DNA of 64,000 nucleotides, from assembly GCA_938030095.1 (NCBI GenBank), contig CALHGK010000014.1:62001-126000 (forward strand), given 5' to 3'. The stretch's first letter is position 1. Every line of letters starts with the position of its first letter. This stretch comes from an uncultured Candidatus Saccharibacteria bacterium (GTDB taxonomy: Bacteria > Patescibacteriota > Saccharimonadia > Saccharimonadales > Saccharimonadaceae). The notes below the pieces were generated by a model that was not told the DNA's origin, made no database searches, and was given only the letters and a program-made list of their open reading frames with translations. Of the stretch, positions 1-8,579 are shown piece after piece. A program made the position numbers and the translations under genes.

Positions 1-1322
1 GTGAGGCTAAGATATGTCGGGGCAATCTCTTGCTCATACACGCCAATCCGAATATGGCTATCGAGTTGCAGCGAGCCACTATAGACAATTGGTGTATCGC
101 TACCTCTGTCCTGTACCAGATTTTGCGCGGCAAGTAGTTCTCTAATAAGTGTCGTCTTGCCCGCACCATTACGGCCGCGCAGCTCCACTGCTTCGCCTTC
201 ACGCAGGTCGATATTCACCCCCTCAAACAAGATCCGTTCGCCATAGCCCAGCGCCAAATCTCGCACCGCCACTAGTGTGCGCTGGCTCCGCATTGCGCCA
301 TCGCGCATACTCAGGCGAATCGTCCGCGCCTTAAACTTCTGGTAGCGATCAGCCACCTTATACTCCAGCTGAGCCACATTGTCGCGATCAATCCAAAACG
401 TCGGCTTCTCAATCTGCTCGAGCTGCTCAAGCTCGGCCATAGCCTGCTGCTCACGCTGCTTGAATTGCTTAATGGTGCCGGGGTCACGCGCTCGCTCCTT
501 CATCCGGCGAAATTGCACCACCTTATCCTTCACATTGGCAATCCGCCGCTCGACCTGCTCGTACTCATGCATCGCGTTGCCCGTTGCCGAGGCATTTTGA
601 CGGAGATAGGCATCGTAGTTGCCTCGGTAGCTGAGGGCTGTGCCATCTTTTATCTCAACGATCCGATCCATCTCTGCCAGCACATCTCGGTCGTGGGTAA
701 TGACGAGCATTGCTTGCTTCGCGCCCTTAAGCCAGTCGATAAACTGCTTCTTGGCGACATAATCCATGTGGTTCGTTGGCTCATCAATCAGTGCAAGGTC
801 GGCCTGGGCGTGCATGATCTTCACCACCTCCACCAAGCGCTTCTGCCCACCACTCAGGCTCGCTAAGTGTCGCTCACCATAGCCTGCCATTTGGAAGTTC
901 TTTAGCTCCTCCGCCACTAGCTCCTCAATCTGGTAGAAGCCCTTTTGGCCAAAGCGCTCCAGCGCCGCGGTGTATGCCTCGATTTTGTCCATGTCGTCAC
1001 CCATCGTCTCGGGGTAGGTAGTGATGATATGGCGCAGGCGGGCATACTCCGGCAGGCCACACAAGATATATTCGAGCACTGTGATATCGCCGCTGTCGTG
1101 GTGCTCTTGGGCCGTTGCCACCACCACACTGCCACGCTTGAAGATAATCGAGCCACTATAGTCATCATCTACCCCTGTTAGCATACCAAACAGTGTCGAC
1201 TTGCCAACACCGTTGCGCCCCACCAGGCCCACCTTCTCGCCATCATTCACACTAAACTTCACATCCGTCATCAGCGTCTTCGCCCCAAACGACTTCTCGG
1301 TAATGGCAATATCGGCAATCAT
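1..1322 (-). CDS. ABC-F family ATPase, 3' end cut by window edge
   Basis: The minus strand encodes a soluble protein with two ABC ATPase domains and no membrane segment, the ABC-F layout (ribosome-associated factors such as EttA or Uup). Near the N terminus are the Walker A motif GRNGVGKST, then the signature LSGGQ and Walker B followed by DEPTNHMD, the ABC-F hallmark. A charged linker follows, and a second Walker A, GRNGAGKTT, precedes the window edge, so the second domain is incomplete. The start ATG lies 7 nt after TATAAT, predicting a leaderless mRNA. ABC-F proteins bind the ribosomal E site and act in translation or antibiotic protection; which subgroup this is cannot be told from the part seen. 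Confidence 0.93.
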   Translation of the reverse strand, partial: MIADIAITEKSFGAKTLMTDVKFSVNDGEKVGLVGRNGVGKSTLFGMLTGVDDDYSGSIIFKRGSVVVATAQEHHDSGDITVLEYILCGLPEYARLRHIITTYPETMGDDMDKIEAYTAALERFGQKGFYQIEELVAEELKNFQMAGYGERHLASLSGGQKRLVEVVKIMHAQADLALIDEPTNHMDYVAKKQFIDWLKGAKQAMLVITHDRDVLAEMDRIVEIKDGTALSYRGNYDAYLRQNASATGNAMHEYEQVERRIANVKDKVVQFRRMKERARDPGTIKQFKQREQQAMAELEQLEQIEKPTFWIDRDNVAQLEYKVADRYQKFKARTIRLSMRDGAMRSQRTLVAVRDLALGYGERILFEGVNIDLREGEAVELRGRNGAGKTTLIRELLAAQNLVQDRGSDTPIVYSGSLQLDSHIRIGVYEQEIAPTYLSL

Positions 1323-1433
1323 AGGGGATATTATAGCATGGCGAATTATATCCTTTGCGGGCAGGGGAGTGAGTTGAGCACTCCGCATTATTATTCTGTT
1401 ATTTTTACGACACTCTTTCCATACATTTAGCGG

Positions 1434-1439
1434 TATAAT
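1434..1439 (+). promoter_or_regulatory. -10 box TATAAT of the 1496 gene
   Basis: A consensus TATAAT stands about 57 nt before the ATG at 1496. A purine-rich GGAAGG lies at 1471-1476. Unlike most genes here, this one would have a real 5' leader. Confidence 0.5.
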
Positions 1440-1495
1440 GGTCTGCAGACACGCTAGAAAAGAAACAATAGGAAGGATTGTTAGTTTTGTCATAC

Positions 1496-1909
1496 ATGGA
1501 AAATTCTCAGAGACACTTAGCAAGCACACAAGGGGGTGTTGACACATATACCCAGAGGCCACTTTTTGCACTTGAAGCAAAGAGCAACCCAAGCCCAGTC
1601 TCCGAAGATATGCACACCAAGCTCATATCCCAGTTCAATACACCACACCGCCAGCGCGATAGACTGCTAGACACGACCAATACCATTCTCGACCAGCAAG
1701 GCCCAGAGAGCCCTGCCGTAGAGTTTCCTCCTCTCACGATGAGTTATATCAACGAGCATCTCAACCCACTATGCGATTACGGGTACGACAACGCGAGTTG
1801 GCTCTTGCAAGATTGCCGCATTATTATTAAGTCGGGCGGAGGTCTCGCGGATGTCCAGCAGTATTTTCGCTATCTTGGTATCGATGCCACTCCCAACGAC
1901 TACGAGTAG
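1496..1909 (+). CDS. hypothetical protein, 137 aa
   Basis: Family not recognised. The protein is hydrophilic with no signal peptide or membrane segment. The N-terminal half is polar and probably disordered. The last 50 residues look folded, with aromatic and hydrophobic spacing (SYINEHLNPL, DNASWLLQDC, VQQYFRYLGI), suggesting a small helical domain. The start is uncertain: in-frame TTG codons at 1478 and 1487 lie nearer the GGAAGG at 1471-1476, while ATG 1496 is 19 nt from it. It is flanked by the divergent ABC-F gene and smpB and probably stands alone. Confidence 0.6.
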   Translation: MENSQRHLASTQGGVDTYTQRPLFALEAKSNPSPVSEDMHTKLISQFNTPHRQRDRLLDTTNTILDQQGPESPAVEFPPLTMSYINEHLNPLCDYGYDNASWLLQDCRIIIKSGGGLADVQQYFRYLGIDATPNDYE

Positions 1910-2027
1910 GTATAACCCCCGGAGGGCATGCTACCTGCTAGACGATGATCTCTTGGCTTGCCCAAGCCCAAATATGTCACGTTCGTGTCCTCACATGCCA
2001 CCGCATCTGCTACAATAGAAGAGACGT

Positions 2028-2504
2028 ATGAGCAAATCACATGCTACCAAGCCGCTAGTACCAGCTATTGTCAACCGCCGCGCGCGGTTTGATTATGAAC
2101 TAAGCGACGACATAGTGGTCGGCATAAGCCTGACTGGCCTAGAGGTCCGCGCCGCGCGCGAGGGCCATGTGCAGCTCAAGGGGGCATATGTGACGATTCG
2201 CAATAGCGAGCTGTGGCTTAATAACGCCAGCTTCTCGCTGCGTCACAACGAGCAGGGCCAACCAAATGCTCGAACAGTCAGCACCAGCGCACGTAAGCTT
2301 CTGGCGAAGCGACGCCAGATCGAACAACTCGCTGCTCGCAAGAAGGACGGTTATACCATCGTCCCCACGAAGCTCCTTACCAGCGGTCGCTACATTAAGC
2401 TCGTCATTGCCCTCGGTAAGGGTAAGAAACGCTACGACAAGCGCGAAACCATCAAACGCCGCGATGTGGAGCGAGAGCAGCGACGGGCAGTGCGGTATAT
2501 ATAG
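2028..2504 (+). CDS. smpB: SsrA-binding protein SmpB
   Basis: 158-aa SmpB, the tmRNA partner in trans-translation rescue of stalled ribosomes. The family features are visible: the N-terminal NRRARFDYEL stretch, GISLTGLEVRAAREG, a central SELWLNNASF, the basic ARKLLAKRRQI segment, VPTKLLTSGRYIKLVIALGKGKKRYDKR and a basic C-terminal tail (VEREQRRAVRYI) that would enter the mRNA channel. Length is normal. A TACAAT hexamer lies 11 nt before the ATG, so the 5' leader is very short. The tmRNA gene itself was not found in this window. Confidence 0.97.
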   Translation: MSKSHATKPLVPAIVNRRARFDYELSDDIVVGISLTGLEVRAAREGHVQLKGAYVTIRNSELWLNNASFSLRHNEQGQPNARTVSTSARKLLAKRRQIEQLAARKKDGYTIVPTKLLTSGRYIKLVIALGKGKKRYDKRETIKRRDVEREQRRAVRYI

Positions 2505-2614
2505 GCCACAAAACAAAGAAACATCAAGCCAACGCGATCCCCGCCGAATCGTAAGCATAAGGCTATACAGCAGCTCTGTCATTTTTGACGTGTTACAGCA
2601 GGCTTATCAAGGCT

Positions 2615-3994
2615 CTATTCCTGGTCATTACTACGACCTAGCGCCGTTCGCGCACGGTGCAATACAGACGAAAGCAGCCCAAAACGGTCTTCACTTGGCA
2701 GCTGAGCGGCAACGTTATGTTTGCTAATGACAGATTCATACAACCGAATAAGTTTACGTACCTGATTTCGCTCTGTAAAGCGTAGTGCGAGTTGTTTACT
2801 ACGCCTACCAAATTGCTGGCGCTGCTCTGTATTGCAGAGTAATCTCAAAACCTGAGCTGCCATATCCGCTGGATCATTATTAGCAAAATAACCATTCTCG
2901 CCATCGCGCATCACTTCTGACAGCTCTCTATCAACGAGGATAAGTGGCTTACTTGCGTGAGCTGCCTCATGAATTGCCCAACCTTGCGTATCCTTGAGCG
3001 ATGGAAAAGCAAAAACATCGAGCGACGCATATGCAACACCAAGCTCTTCGCGCGGGATCGACCCAGTAAAGATGATTCGGTCAGGGTAGCAAGACTGCGC
3101 CGCCATCTCTTCAAGTGTTTGGCGGTAATCGAAGTCACCCACAAAAATTAGCTTAGCATGCGGCCTTTCACGACCAATCACATCAAAAGCTTCTATAAGA
3201 AGTGGAAGATTCTTCTCCTCACCAAGACGGCCAACATAGCCCACTACTTCATCATCACTCTCGATACCCCAACGTTGACGAAATGCTTGTATCTGTGCTT
3301 TTGTTGGTCTTGGAATTGCATCAACGCCATTTGGCATAAGTGTCACATCATAGAAGTATATTTCATCTTGCCAACTCTCTAGCTGTACTTTGCTCTTACG
3401 ACTAAGGGCAATCACTGCATCAGCACGGCTATATATCATTGTAAGAGCCCGCTTGATGATATCCTGACTCCACTTAACTCGCCCAAGACGTGGACGCTGT
3501 AACTTAACTATTTCAATAATATCTCGCCACTGCAATTTAACACTGAGCGGAAAAACAATGTTAACTAGTGCCAATATACCCGGCAGTACATTTGGATAAT
3601 CCTCTACAAACTCGTACAGATCAGTGCAGTGCTGCACAATAAAAGGAATATCATACTTACTTGCCGCATTTACACCAAGCGTCCCGACCTGAGCTGGAGT
3701 AAATATATGAATAATATCTAGGTCAAGATCTTGGATCTTACGCAAAATCGTTGGTGGAAAAAATAGAGCATAATCGGATGTGTCAAAAAAACCATTCTTG
3801 ACACTTGGTATCCAGATGATATGATCATCCTCGCTTGTACGCTCTCGAATTACACTTGCGCTGATTGTCCGCGCTGGGCAAAAGACATAGACAGTATGAC
3901 CCTCAGCCTCGAGATGATGTTTAAGACTATCAACGACGTACGTAATGCCATTGATAGTCGGGTGGTAAGTGTCAGTAAAAAAGCCGATACGCAT
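2615..3994 (-). CDS. GT4-family glycosyltransferase
   Basis: 459-aa retaining glycosyltransferase of the GT-B fold, GT4 family (group 1). The N-terminal domain opens with MRIGFFTDTYHPTINGI, typical of MgtA/PimB-like mannosyl- or glucosyltransferases that use nucleotide sugars to build glycolipids. The C-terminal domain carries GYVGRLGEEKNLPLLIEA, the nucleotide-binding start. The EX7E region reads DTQGWAIHE, with Asp at the first position. A polar C-terminal extension of about 40 residues follows. Convergent with smpB and followed upstream by a second GT4 gene on the same strand, suggesting a small glycolipid or surface-glycan locus. Acceptor and donor cannot be told from sequence. Confidence 0.9.
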   Translation of the reverse strand: MRIGFFTDTYHPTINGITYVVDSLKHHLEAEGHTVYVFCPARTISASVIRERTSEDDHIIWIPSVKNGFFDTSDYALFFPPTILRKIQDLDLDIIHIFTPAQVGTLGVNAASKYDIPFIVQHCTDLYEFVEDYPNVLPGILALVNIVFPLSVKLQWRDIIEIVKLQRPRLGRVKWSQDIIKRALTMIYSRADAVIALSRKSKVQLESWQDEIYFYDVTLMPNGVDAIPRPTKAQIQAFRQRWGIESDDEVVGYVGRLGEEKNLPLLIEAFDVIGRERPHAKLIFVGDFDYRQTLEEMAAQSCYPDRIIFTGSIPREELGVAYASLDVFAFPSLKDTQGWAIHEAAHASKPLILVDRELSEVMRDGENGYFANNDPADMAAQVLRLLCNTEQRQQFGRRSKQLALRFTERNQVRKLIRLYESVISKHNVAAQLPSEDRFGLLSSVLHRARTALGRSNDQE

Positions 3995-4051
3995 AAATTA
4001 ACTAGCTTATATTTTAGCATGTAACAGAGCAGGAGACAATAAAGATAGCTC

Positions 4052-5071
4052 TTAGTGTAATAGCACCTTCTTGTATAGTGCTACTAATTGTTCTGCTCCG
4101 GCAGCACTATCAAAGCGCCGCGCAATATGCCGAGCACGCTGCTTTGCTTGATCGTAGAAATGTTTATCCTGCATAAGGCGTTCTATATCCCGAGCAAATG
4201 ATTCATCGTCTGCCGCCATAAGTGCATCTGCACGAAATGTACCATCATAATCTGGAATATCCCGTAACACAATTGGCAAACCTGCAGCAGCCGCTTCAAC
4301 AATAACTAAACCAAATGTCTCTTGTTCAGATGGCAACATAAAAGCATCACTTGCAGCATAATATTTAGGCATATCCTTGAGATCAACCTGGCCAACAAAA
4401 TGAACATTGGGTGGAGCACTCTCAATCATGCGCGTTATATGGTTATGCTCTGCAGCAAGGTGCTTAAACGGCATGCTCCCCACCCAAATATAGGCAATAT
4501 TAGGAGTGCGCTTAGCAACTTCTATGAATGTATCAATTCTTTTGCGTGGTTGCGTTTGTCCTGCGCCAATAACAACAAAAGTATCGCTACTTATACCTAG
4601 CGAACGACGTATCTCATCACGACCGCCAGCTTGAATATATTTCGTTGTATCAATCGTATTATATACAACCTCGATCGGCTTCTTAACGCCAAGATTTATC
4701 AACCCTTGCTTTGTTTCATCAGACACAGCTAATACAAGATCTGCTCGATTGTAGAACCACCGCAAATACAACCGCGCAATCCACAGCCAATATCGCGTCA
4801 GTATAAATGATCCAACAAACGAATCTGGCAAGACGTGGGCCGACACCACTTTCTTGCGACTCTTTTTACTCAACATATGCCTCAGGGAATAAAAGCCAAT
4901 CGTCTGTATGTGGACTATGTCGGACGTGCGCATAATATTAGCTTGAATATCGACATCGTCGCGTTTTGCAAGGCAATCAAAGTTCTCTTTATATGCAGTA
5001 TGCACACCATGTCCTTGCACAGTAAACTCGCTTTCAGAAACCATGGTGACGATTATTTTACTGTTTCTCAT
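4052..5071 (-). CDS. GT4-family glycosyltransferase
   Basis: 339-aa GT-B glycosyltransferase, GT4 family. The C-terminal domain has the canonical EX7E motif (SEQETFGLVIVEAAAAGLP) and the GAGQTQPRKRIDTFIEVA nucleotide-sugar-binding start. The N-terminal domain resembles 1,2-diacylglycerol glucosyltransferase-type enzymes (VSAHVLPDSFVGS). I place the start at the ATG of MRNSKIIVT because TATAAT ends 8 nt upstream, giving a leaderless message; an in-frame TTG three codons earlier lies too close to that hexamer. It precedes the 2615 gene on the same strand with about 57 nt between, so both could act in one glycan pathway. Confidence 0.9.
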   Translation of the reverse strand: MRNSKIIVTMVSESEFTVQGHGVHTAYKENFDCLAKRDDVDIQANIMRTSDIVHIQTIGFYSLRHMLSKKSRKKVVSAHVLPDSFVGSFILTRYWLWIARLYLRWFYNRADLVLAVSDETKQGLINLGVKKPIEVVYNTIDTTKYIQAGGRDEIRRSLGISSDTFVVIGAGQTQPRKRIDTFIEVAKRTPNIAYIWVGSMPFKHLAAEHNHITRMIESAPPNVHFVGQVDLKDMPKYYAASDAFMLPSEQETFGLVIVEAAAAGLPIVLRDIPDYDGTFRADALMAADDESFARDIERLMQDKHFYDQAKQRARHIARRFDSAAGAEQLVALYKKVLLH

Positions 5072-5139
5072 ACGAAGCAATTATACAGTATATTTAGTGC
5101 ATCCGCTACTTTGGTCTTGTGTTGTATTAGCTTACTTAA

Positions 5140-6219
5140 TTACGAATGTTTTTGTACACCAAAATTCTCATCATAGACAGCAACAAGCGCCTGTGGGATA
5201 GTAAGAAATGAGTGGCTATGATTATGAACTATCAATTGCTCTACAACGGGTGGTACTCCTTTTGCATGAGCAAGCGCATATGCCATTATATCGTTAACCG
5301 CCTCATGTCGATTCATTGCACTCTCACTTGGTGATACAACACGAAGCTTCTCCCGAATGCATGGCAATGCTTCAGCAAGATCCTCTGCAAAGCCAGGCTC
5401 CGCTAAACCAATCGGGTCAGTCAGGAATTGCTCTCGCCATCCACCTCTCGTACCCTGGGCAGTGTCTCGCAATGCGCTCTTCATTGGGTTCTTCTGTAGC
5501 TCAGATTCGTAAGGGTCGAACTCAGCTTGAATATATTTCTTAAGGCGGCTATTTTCAGTTATGCCAAAACCTGTCACTAGTCGCATAAGTCTTGTAATAC
5601 GTGTTTTTCCGTACGATTCTCCGCTTACTGGATCATTTATAGTAAGACTATTAATATGAGAATCAAAGTAAGGTACAGCGGCTGTCATCGTCCGCCCACC
5701 AAATGAGTGTCCATAAAGCTGTATATCACGACCTTCTGCCACAACATCAATTGTCTGCGCAATTTGTTCACCATAACCAGCAAAATTACCGTGCCGAACC
5801 TCTTTGCGAACAGCAGCTGGTAGCATATCAGAGCGTCCACTTCCCGGTGGATTTATCATAACAAACAACTCATCAGGAGCATTAGCAGCAAGTGTTTGTC
5901 CCTCATAAATTGCAACAGGGTGTCGTAAATTTCCACCCCAGCCATAAGCAACACCTCGTACTACTTCAGCTTGCTTATTGCCGACCAAAGCAGCTTCAAC
6001 TGCAATACCACCTACACGGATACTCACTGGATTAGTCATTGCCTCAGCCACTTCAGCATCTCGTTTCTCATCGTTACCACCCTTTGGGATAGCATATAGT
6101 TCTGTCTGCTGGATTTCTATCTTTGTATCGTGCGATAAATATGGATTATCAGCATCTAGCTGCCTTTGTGTCATTACCAATCCATTATCAAACCCGTAAT
6201 CAACTCTTTCTTGTCTCAT
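5140..6219 (-). CDS. alpha/beta hydrolase
   Basis: 359-aa alpha/beta-hydrolase-fold protein. The nucleophile elbow GHSFGGR is at about residues 170-176 (Ser172), with an oxyanion-type loop NPPGSGRSD near 124-131. A His-rich HNHSHSFLT near the C terminus is in the right place for the catalytic His. No signal peptide is seen. An ATG 16 codons upstream (6267) is in frame, but it sits on the -10 box; ATG 6219 has a GGGAG ribosome site 10 nt upstream and is preferred. Substrate unknown. The promoter spacer contains an AG repeat (see 6266-6295). Confidence 0.75.
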   Translation of the reverse strand: MRQERVDYGFDNGLVMTQRQLDADNPYLSHDTKIEIQQTELYAIPKGGNDEKRDAEVAEAMTNPVSIRVGGIAVEAALVGNKQAEVVRGVAYGWGGNLRHPVAIYEGQTLAANAPDELFVMINPPGSGRSDMLPAAVRKEVRHGNFAGYGEQIAQTIDVVAEGRDIQLYGHSFGGRTMTAAVPYFDSHINSLTINDPVSGESYGKTRITRLMRLVTGFGITENSRLKKYIQAEFDPYESELQKNPMKSALRDTAQGTRGGWREQFLTDPIGLAEPGFAEDLAEALPCIREKLRVVSPSESAMNRHEAVNDIMAYALAHAKGVPPVVEQLIVHNHSHSFLTIPQALVAVYDENFGVQKHS

Positions 6220-6265
6220 GCTATTTTTTCTCCCACATAATAAGCAACATCTTTTAGATAAACTC

Positions 6266-6295
6266 ATAATAGCTCTCTCTCTTTAGATTTGTCAA
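6266..6295 (-). promoter_or_regulatory. promoter with AG-repeat spacer, hydrolase gene
   Basis: On the minus strand TTGACA (6295-6290) and TATTAT (6271-6266) are separated by 18 nt, and ten of these are (AG)5. Repeat-length change would alter spacing by 2 nt per unit. The predicted mRNA starts about 40 nt before ATG 6219. Confidence 0.6.
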
Positions 6296-6473
6296 GGATA
6301 TTTTATAACATCTTGGTTATCTTAAGATTATTCTTACTCAAGCTACTTACAGAGTTAGACATACTATGTATAGGTATTGCTATATTCCATAGTAATTATA
6401 TAAATACATACGACAGTAGGCTTTTACGTACAGTTCTATCTCTCAGGAAAAACTGTTATGCTATACTATCCTT

Positions 6474-7298
6474 ATGAATCTCTACTCCTGGAACGTCAAC
6501 GGTATTCGTGCGGTGATAAACAAGGGCGAGTTTGCCCGCTTTATGGCGGCGCACAACCCCGATATCCTGTGCCTGCAAGAGACGAAAGCGCAGCGCCAGC
6601 AGGTAGAACTTGACCTGCCGGGCTACCACGAGCACTTTTATAGCGCGGCCAAGAAGGGCTATAGCGGCACGGCGATTTTTAGCAAAACCGCACCGCTGCA
6701 GTGGCGTGATGGCCTGCCAGCTGAGCTGGTGGAGCAGTTCCAGCTCGCGGCAGATAGCTACGGCAGCCCAAACGATGAAGGCCGCGTCATTACAGCGGAG
6801 TTTGCTAGCTTTTGGCTGGTGACCTGCTACACACCCAATAGCAAGGGCGACCTGAGCCGGCTGGCCCTGCGCGCTAAGGCCTGGGACCCCTGTATGCTGG
6901 CGTACCTACAGGGGCTGGAGGCTGGCCAGTACGGCCCGGCTAAGCCAGTGCTGTACTGCGGGGATATGAACGTCGCCCACCAGCCAATCGACCTTGCCAA
7001 CCCACGTGCCAACCGCGGCAAACACGGCTTTACAGATGAAGAACGCGCTGGCTTCCAGCACTACCTAGACGCTGGCTTTGTGGATACCTTCCGCGCCGCT
7101 CACCCCGGCCAAACCGACGCCTACACCTGGTGGACACACTGGGCCAACGCCCGGGCCCGCAACGTGGGCTGGCGGATCGACTACTGGCTAGCCTCAGCGG
7201 CAATCGCCCCACGCATCACCAGCGCCCACATCCACGCCAGCCAAATGGGCAGCGACCACTGCCCGGTGAGTATTACACTGGATGAGCCAATAATGTAA
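6474..7298 (+). CDS. xth: exodeoxyribonuclease III
   Basis: 274-aa Mg-dependent AP endonuclease/3'-5' exonuclease of the ExoIII/APE1 family, acting in base excision repair. Catalytic motifs appear in order: WNVNGIRA (Asn), LQETKAQ (metal-binding Glu), CYTPNS (Tyr), CGDMNVAH (Asp and Asn), GWRIDYWLAS (Asp) and the terminal SDHCPVS (Asp-His). Length is that of the family. TATACT ends 6 nt before the ATG, so the transcript is probably leaderless. Gene stands alone, divergent from the hydrolase. Confidence 0.97.
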   Translation: MNLYSWNVNGIRAVINKGEFARFMAAHNPDILCLQETKAQRQQVELDLPGYHEHFYSAAKKGYSGTAIFSKTAPLQWRDGLPAELVEQFQLAADSYGSPNDEGRVITAEFASFWLVTCYTPNSKGDLSRLALRAKAWDPCMLAYLQGLEAGQYGPAKPVLYCGDMNVAHQPIDLANPRANRGKHGFTDEERAGFQHYLDAGFVDTFRAAHPGQTDAYTWWTHWANARARNVGWRIDYWLASAAIAPRITSAHIHASQMGSDHCPVSITLDEPIM

Positions 7299-7327
7299 GG
7301 CTAGGAGGCGTGATAAACACGCAAACC

Positions 7328-7356
7328 TTGACGCACCTCTCATATATTGATATATA
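7328..7356 (+). promoter_or_regulatory. promoter of the putative structured RNA
   Basis: TTGACG (7328-7333), a 17-nt spacer and TATATA (7351-7356) within a TA-rich run. Transcription should begin near 7363, just before the first hairpin of the structured RNA. The TA run overlaps the -10 box. Confidence 0.55.
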
Positions 7357-7362
7357 TATTAG

Positions 7363-7579
7363 CTTCTCGCAATCCGGCGAGAGGTGAGTCTAGAGAGGAG
7401 GTGACCGCCATGAGCTTCCTCGGCGGAAGTGGGTCTTAGTTCACTCAGCAGAGGGTGCGCAAGCACACGTTTGCGCACTCTCTGCGCTCTAACCCTCCTA
7501 TCTCCTTCTTGCTCAACCTAGTCGTCAGCGCTACTCTTACTAGAGTATATAGAGCTCCTGGGTTGGGCTTTTTCTTTTT
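7363..7579 (+). ncRNA. putative structured RNA with a 9-codon ORF and terminator
   Basis: About 217 nt between a good promoter and a strong terminator with no long reading frame. Stems seen: TCTCGC/GCGAGA (7365-7382); a 15-bp hairpin 7448-7462/7471-7485; and a terminator with an 11-bp stem (7511-7521/7558-7568, two G-U pairs) enclosing the hairpin 7533-7546, followed by TTTTTCTTTTT. At 7395-7404 there is an SD complementary to the 16S tail over nine bases, followed after 5 nt by ATG and nine codons (MSFLGGSGS, 7410-7439). CCGCC/GGCGG flanks the mini-ORF start and could mask it. I do not recognise an RNase P, SRP, 6S or tmRNA signature. Inference only. Confidence 0.5.
7511..7579 (+). terminator. 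rho-independent terminator
   Basis: GCTCAACCTAG pairs with CTGGGTTGGGC across an internal hairpin (ACTCT/AGAGT), followed by a T-rich tract. It closes the putative structured RNA. Confidence 0.75.
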
Positions 7580-7722
7580 CGCGTTTTTCACTCACCACAG
7601 GCTGTGCTCCTCATCCATCCCAGCCATAGGCCGCTCAATCCATTCCACTGCTCAGTAGCAGGGGAGATACTAGCCAGTAGCGATAGATAGCATGCACTCC
7701 CACTTCGCGGTATAATAACTCC

Positions 7723-7782
7723 ATGCTGAGTATTTTCTCCCTGTATTATCTCCGACCGCTAGAGCGAGGTGACTACGCATGA
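7723..7782 (+). CDS. leaderless upstream ORF, 19 aa
   Basis: TATAAT (7711-7716) ends 6 nt before this ATG, so the RNA should start at or next to it. The frame encodes MLSIFSLYYLRPLERGDYA, and its TGA overlaps the ATG of the next gene (ATGA at 7779-7782). An SD-like GAGGTG lies inside the short ORF before that second start. This arrangement suggests that ribosomes loaded on the leaderless ORF are coupled to translation of the downstream gene. It is too short to identify by homology. Confidence 0.5.
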   Translation: MLSIFSLYYLRPLERGDYA

Positions 7783-8579
7783 ACATCCCCTACTGGCAGC
7801 AGCAAACGCCGGCCAAACCGCTCTACCCAGACATCGTTTGGAATAAGCCTCAGCAGCGAGCCCAGGCGGGCAAGCTGGGCATTATTGGCGGCAATCGGCT
7901 AAGCTTTCGCGCTATCGAGCACAGTTATACCACTGCGCTCACTACAGGGGTAGGGCAGGCACGCGTGGTGCTGCCAGATGCCCTGCGTGGTACTATTCCC
8001 GCCAGCGTGACGGATACGATTTTTGCCGCAAGCAATAGCAGTGGCAGCCTAGGCAGCGAAGCCTGGCCAGAGCTGCAAGCCCTCACTGGCTGGGCAGACG
8101 CACTCCTCCTCATTGGCGATGCAGGCCGCAACAGCCAGACCGCCATCGTCTACGAAAAGCTCGTGAGCCACACCACCACACCACTCATCATCAGCCGTGA
8201 TGCGGTCGACTTGCTTATGCCAAGCGCCCCGCAGCTTACCAGCCAACCAAACGTCCTTATCATTGCATCATTCTCGCAAGTCCAAAAGCTCCTTCGCACT
8301 CTGTACTACCCCAAGATCCTCACCTTCCGCATGCCGCTTCTCCAGCTAGTCGAGGTGCTGCACAAGTTTACCGTCACCTATCCACTTACCATAGCCACCT
8401 TCCACGCCGACACTATCCTCATCGCTCAGCGCGGCACCGTCACATCAACACCATGGTCGCAGCCAATGGCACTCTGGCAGGGCACGGTGCCAACGCGCAT
8501 CGCAGCCTACACCATGTGGAATCCAGCGACGCCCCTCCAAGCAGCAACGGCAAGTTTGCTAGACGACGGGAAGGAGTAG
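7779..8579 (+). CDS. ribokinase-fold protein, possibly NAD(P)HX dehydratase-like
   Basis: 266-aa soluble protein. The N-terminal part (RAQAGKLGIIGGNRLSFRAIEHSYTTALTTGVGQARVVLPDALR) resembles the start of ADP-dependent NAD(P)H-hydrate dehydratase (NnrD, ribokinase fold), which repairs hydrated NAD(P)H. The C-terminal GD-containing phosphate-binding motif of that family is not evident, so this is a divergent member at best or another ribokinase-like protein. Translation probably couples to the leaderless 19-aa ORF by an ATGA overlap. No partner gene follows. Confidence 0.6.
   Translation: MNIPYWQQQTPAKPLYPDIVWNKPQQRAQAGKLGIIGGNRLSFRAIEHSYTTALTTGVGQARVVLPDALRGTIPASVTDTIFAASNSSGSLGSEAWPELQALTGWADALLLIGDAGRNSQTAIVYEKLVSHTTTPLIISRDAVDLLMPSAPQLTSQPNVLIIASFSQVQKLLRTLYYPKILTFRMPLLQLVEVLHKFTVTYPLTIATFHADTILIAQRGTVTSTPWSQPMALWQGTVPTRIAAYTMWNPATPLQAATASLLDDGKE

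Noticed and set aside
7363..7579. T-box leader or SRP RNA
   Set aside because: GGTGACCGCC only loosely resembles the T-box core and no aminoacyl-tRNA synthetase gene follows; the GGAA loop of SRP RNA is absent.
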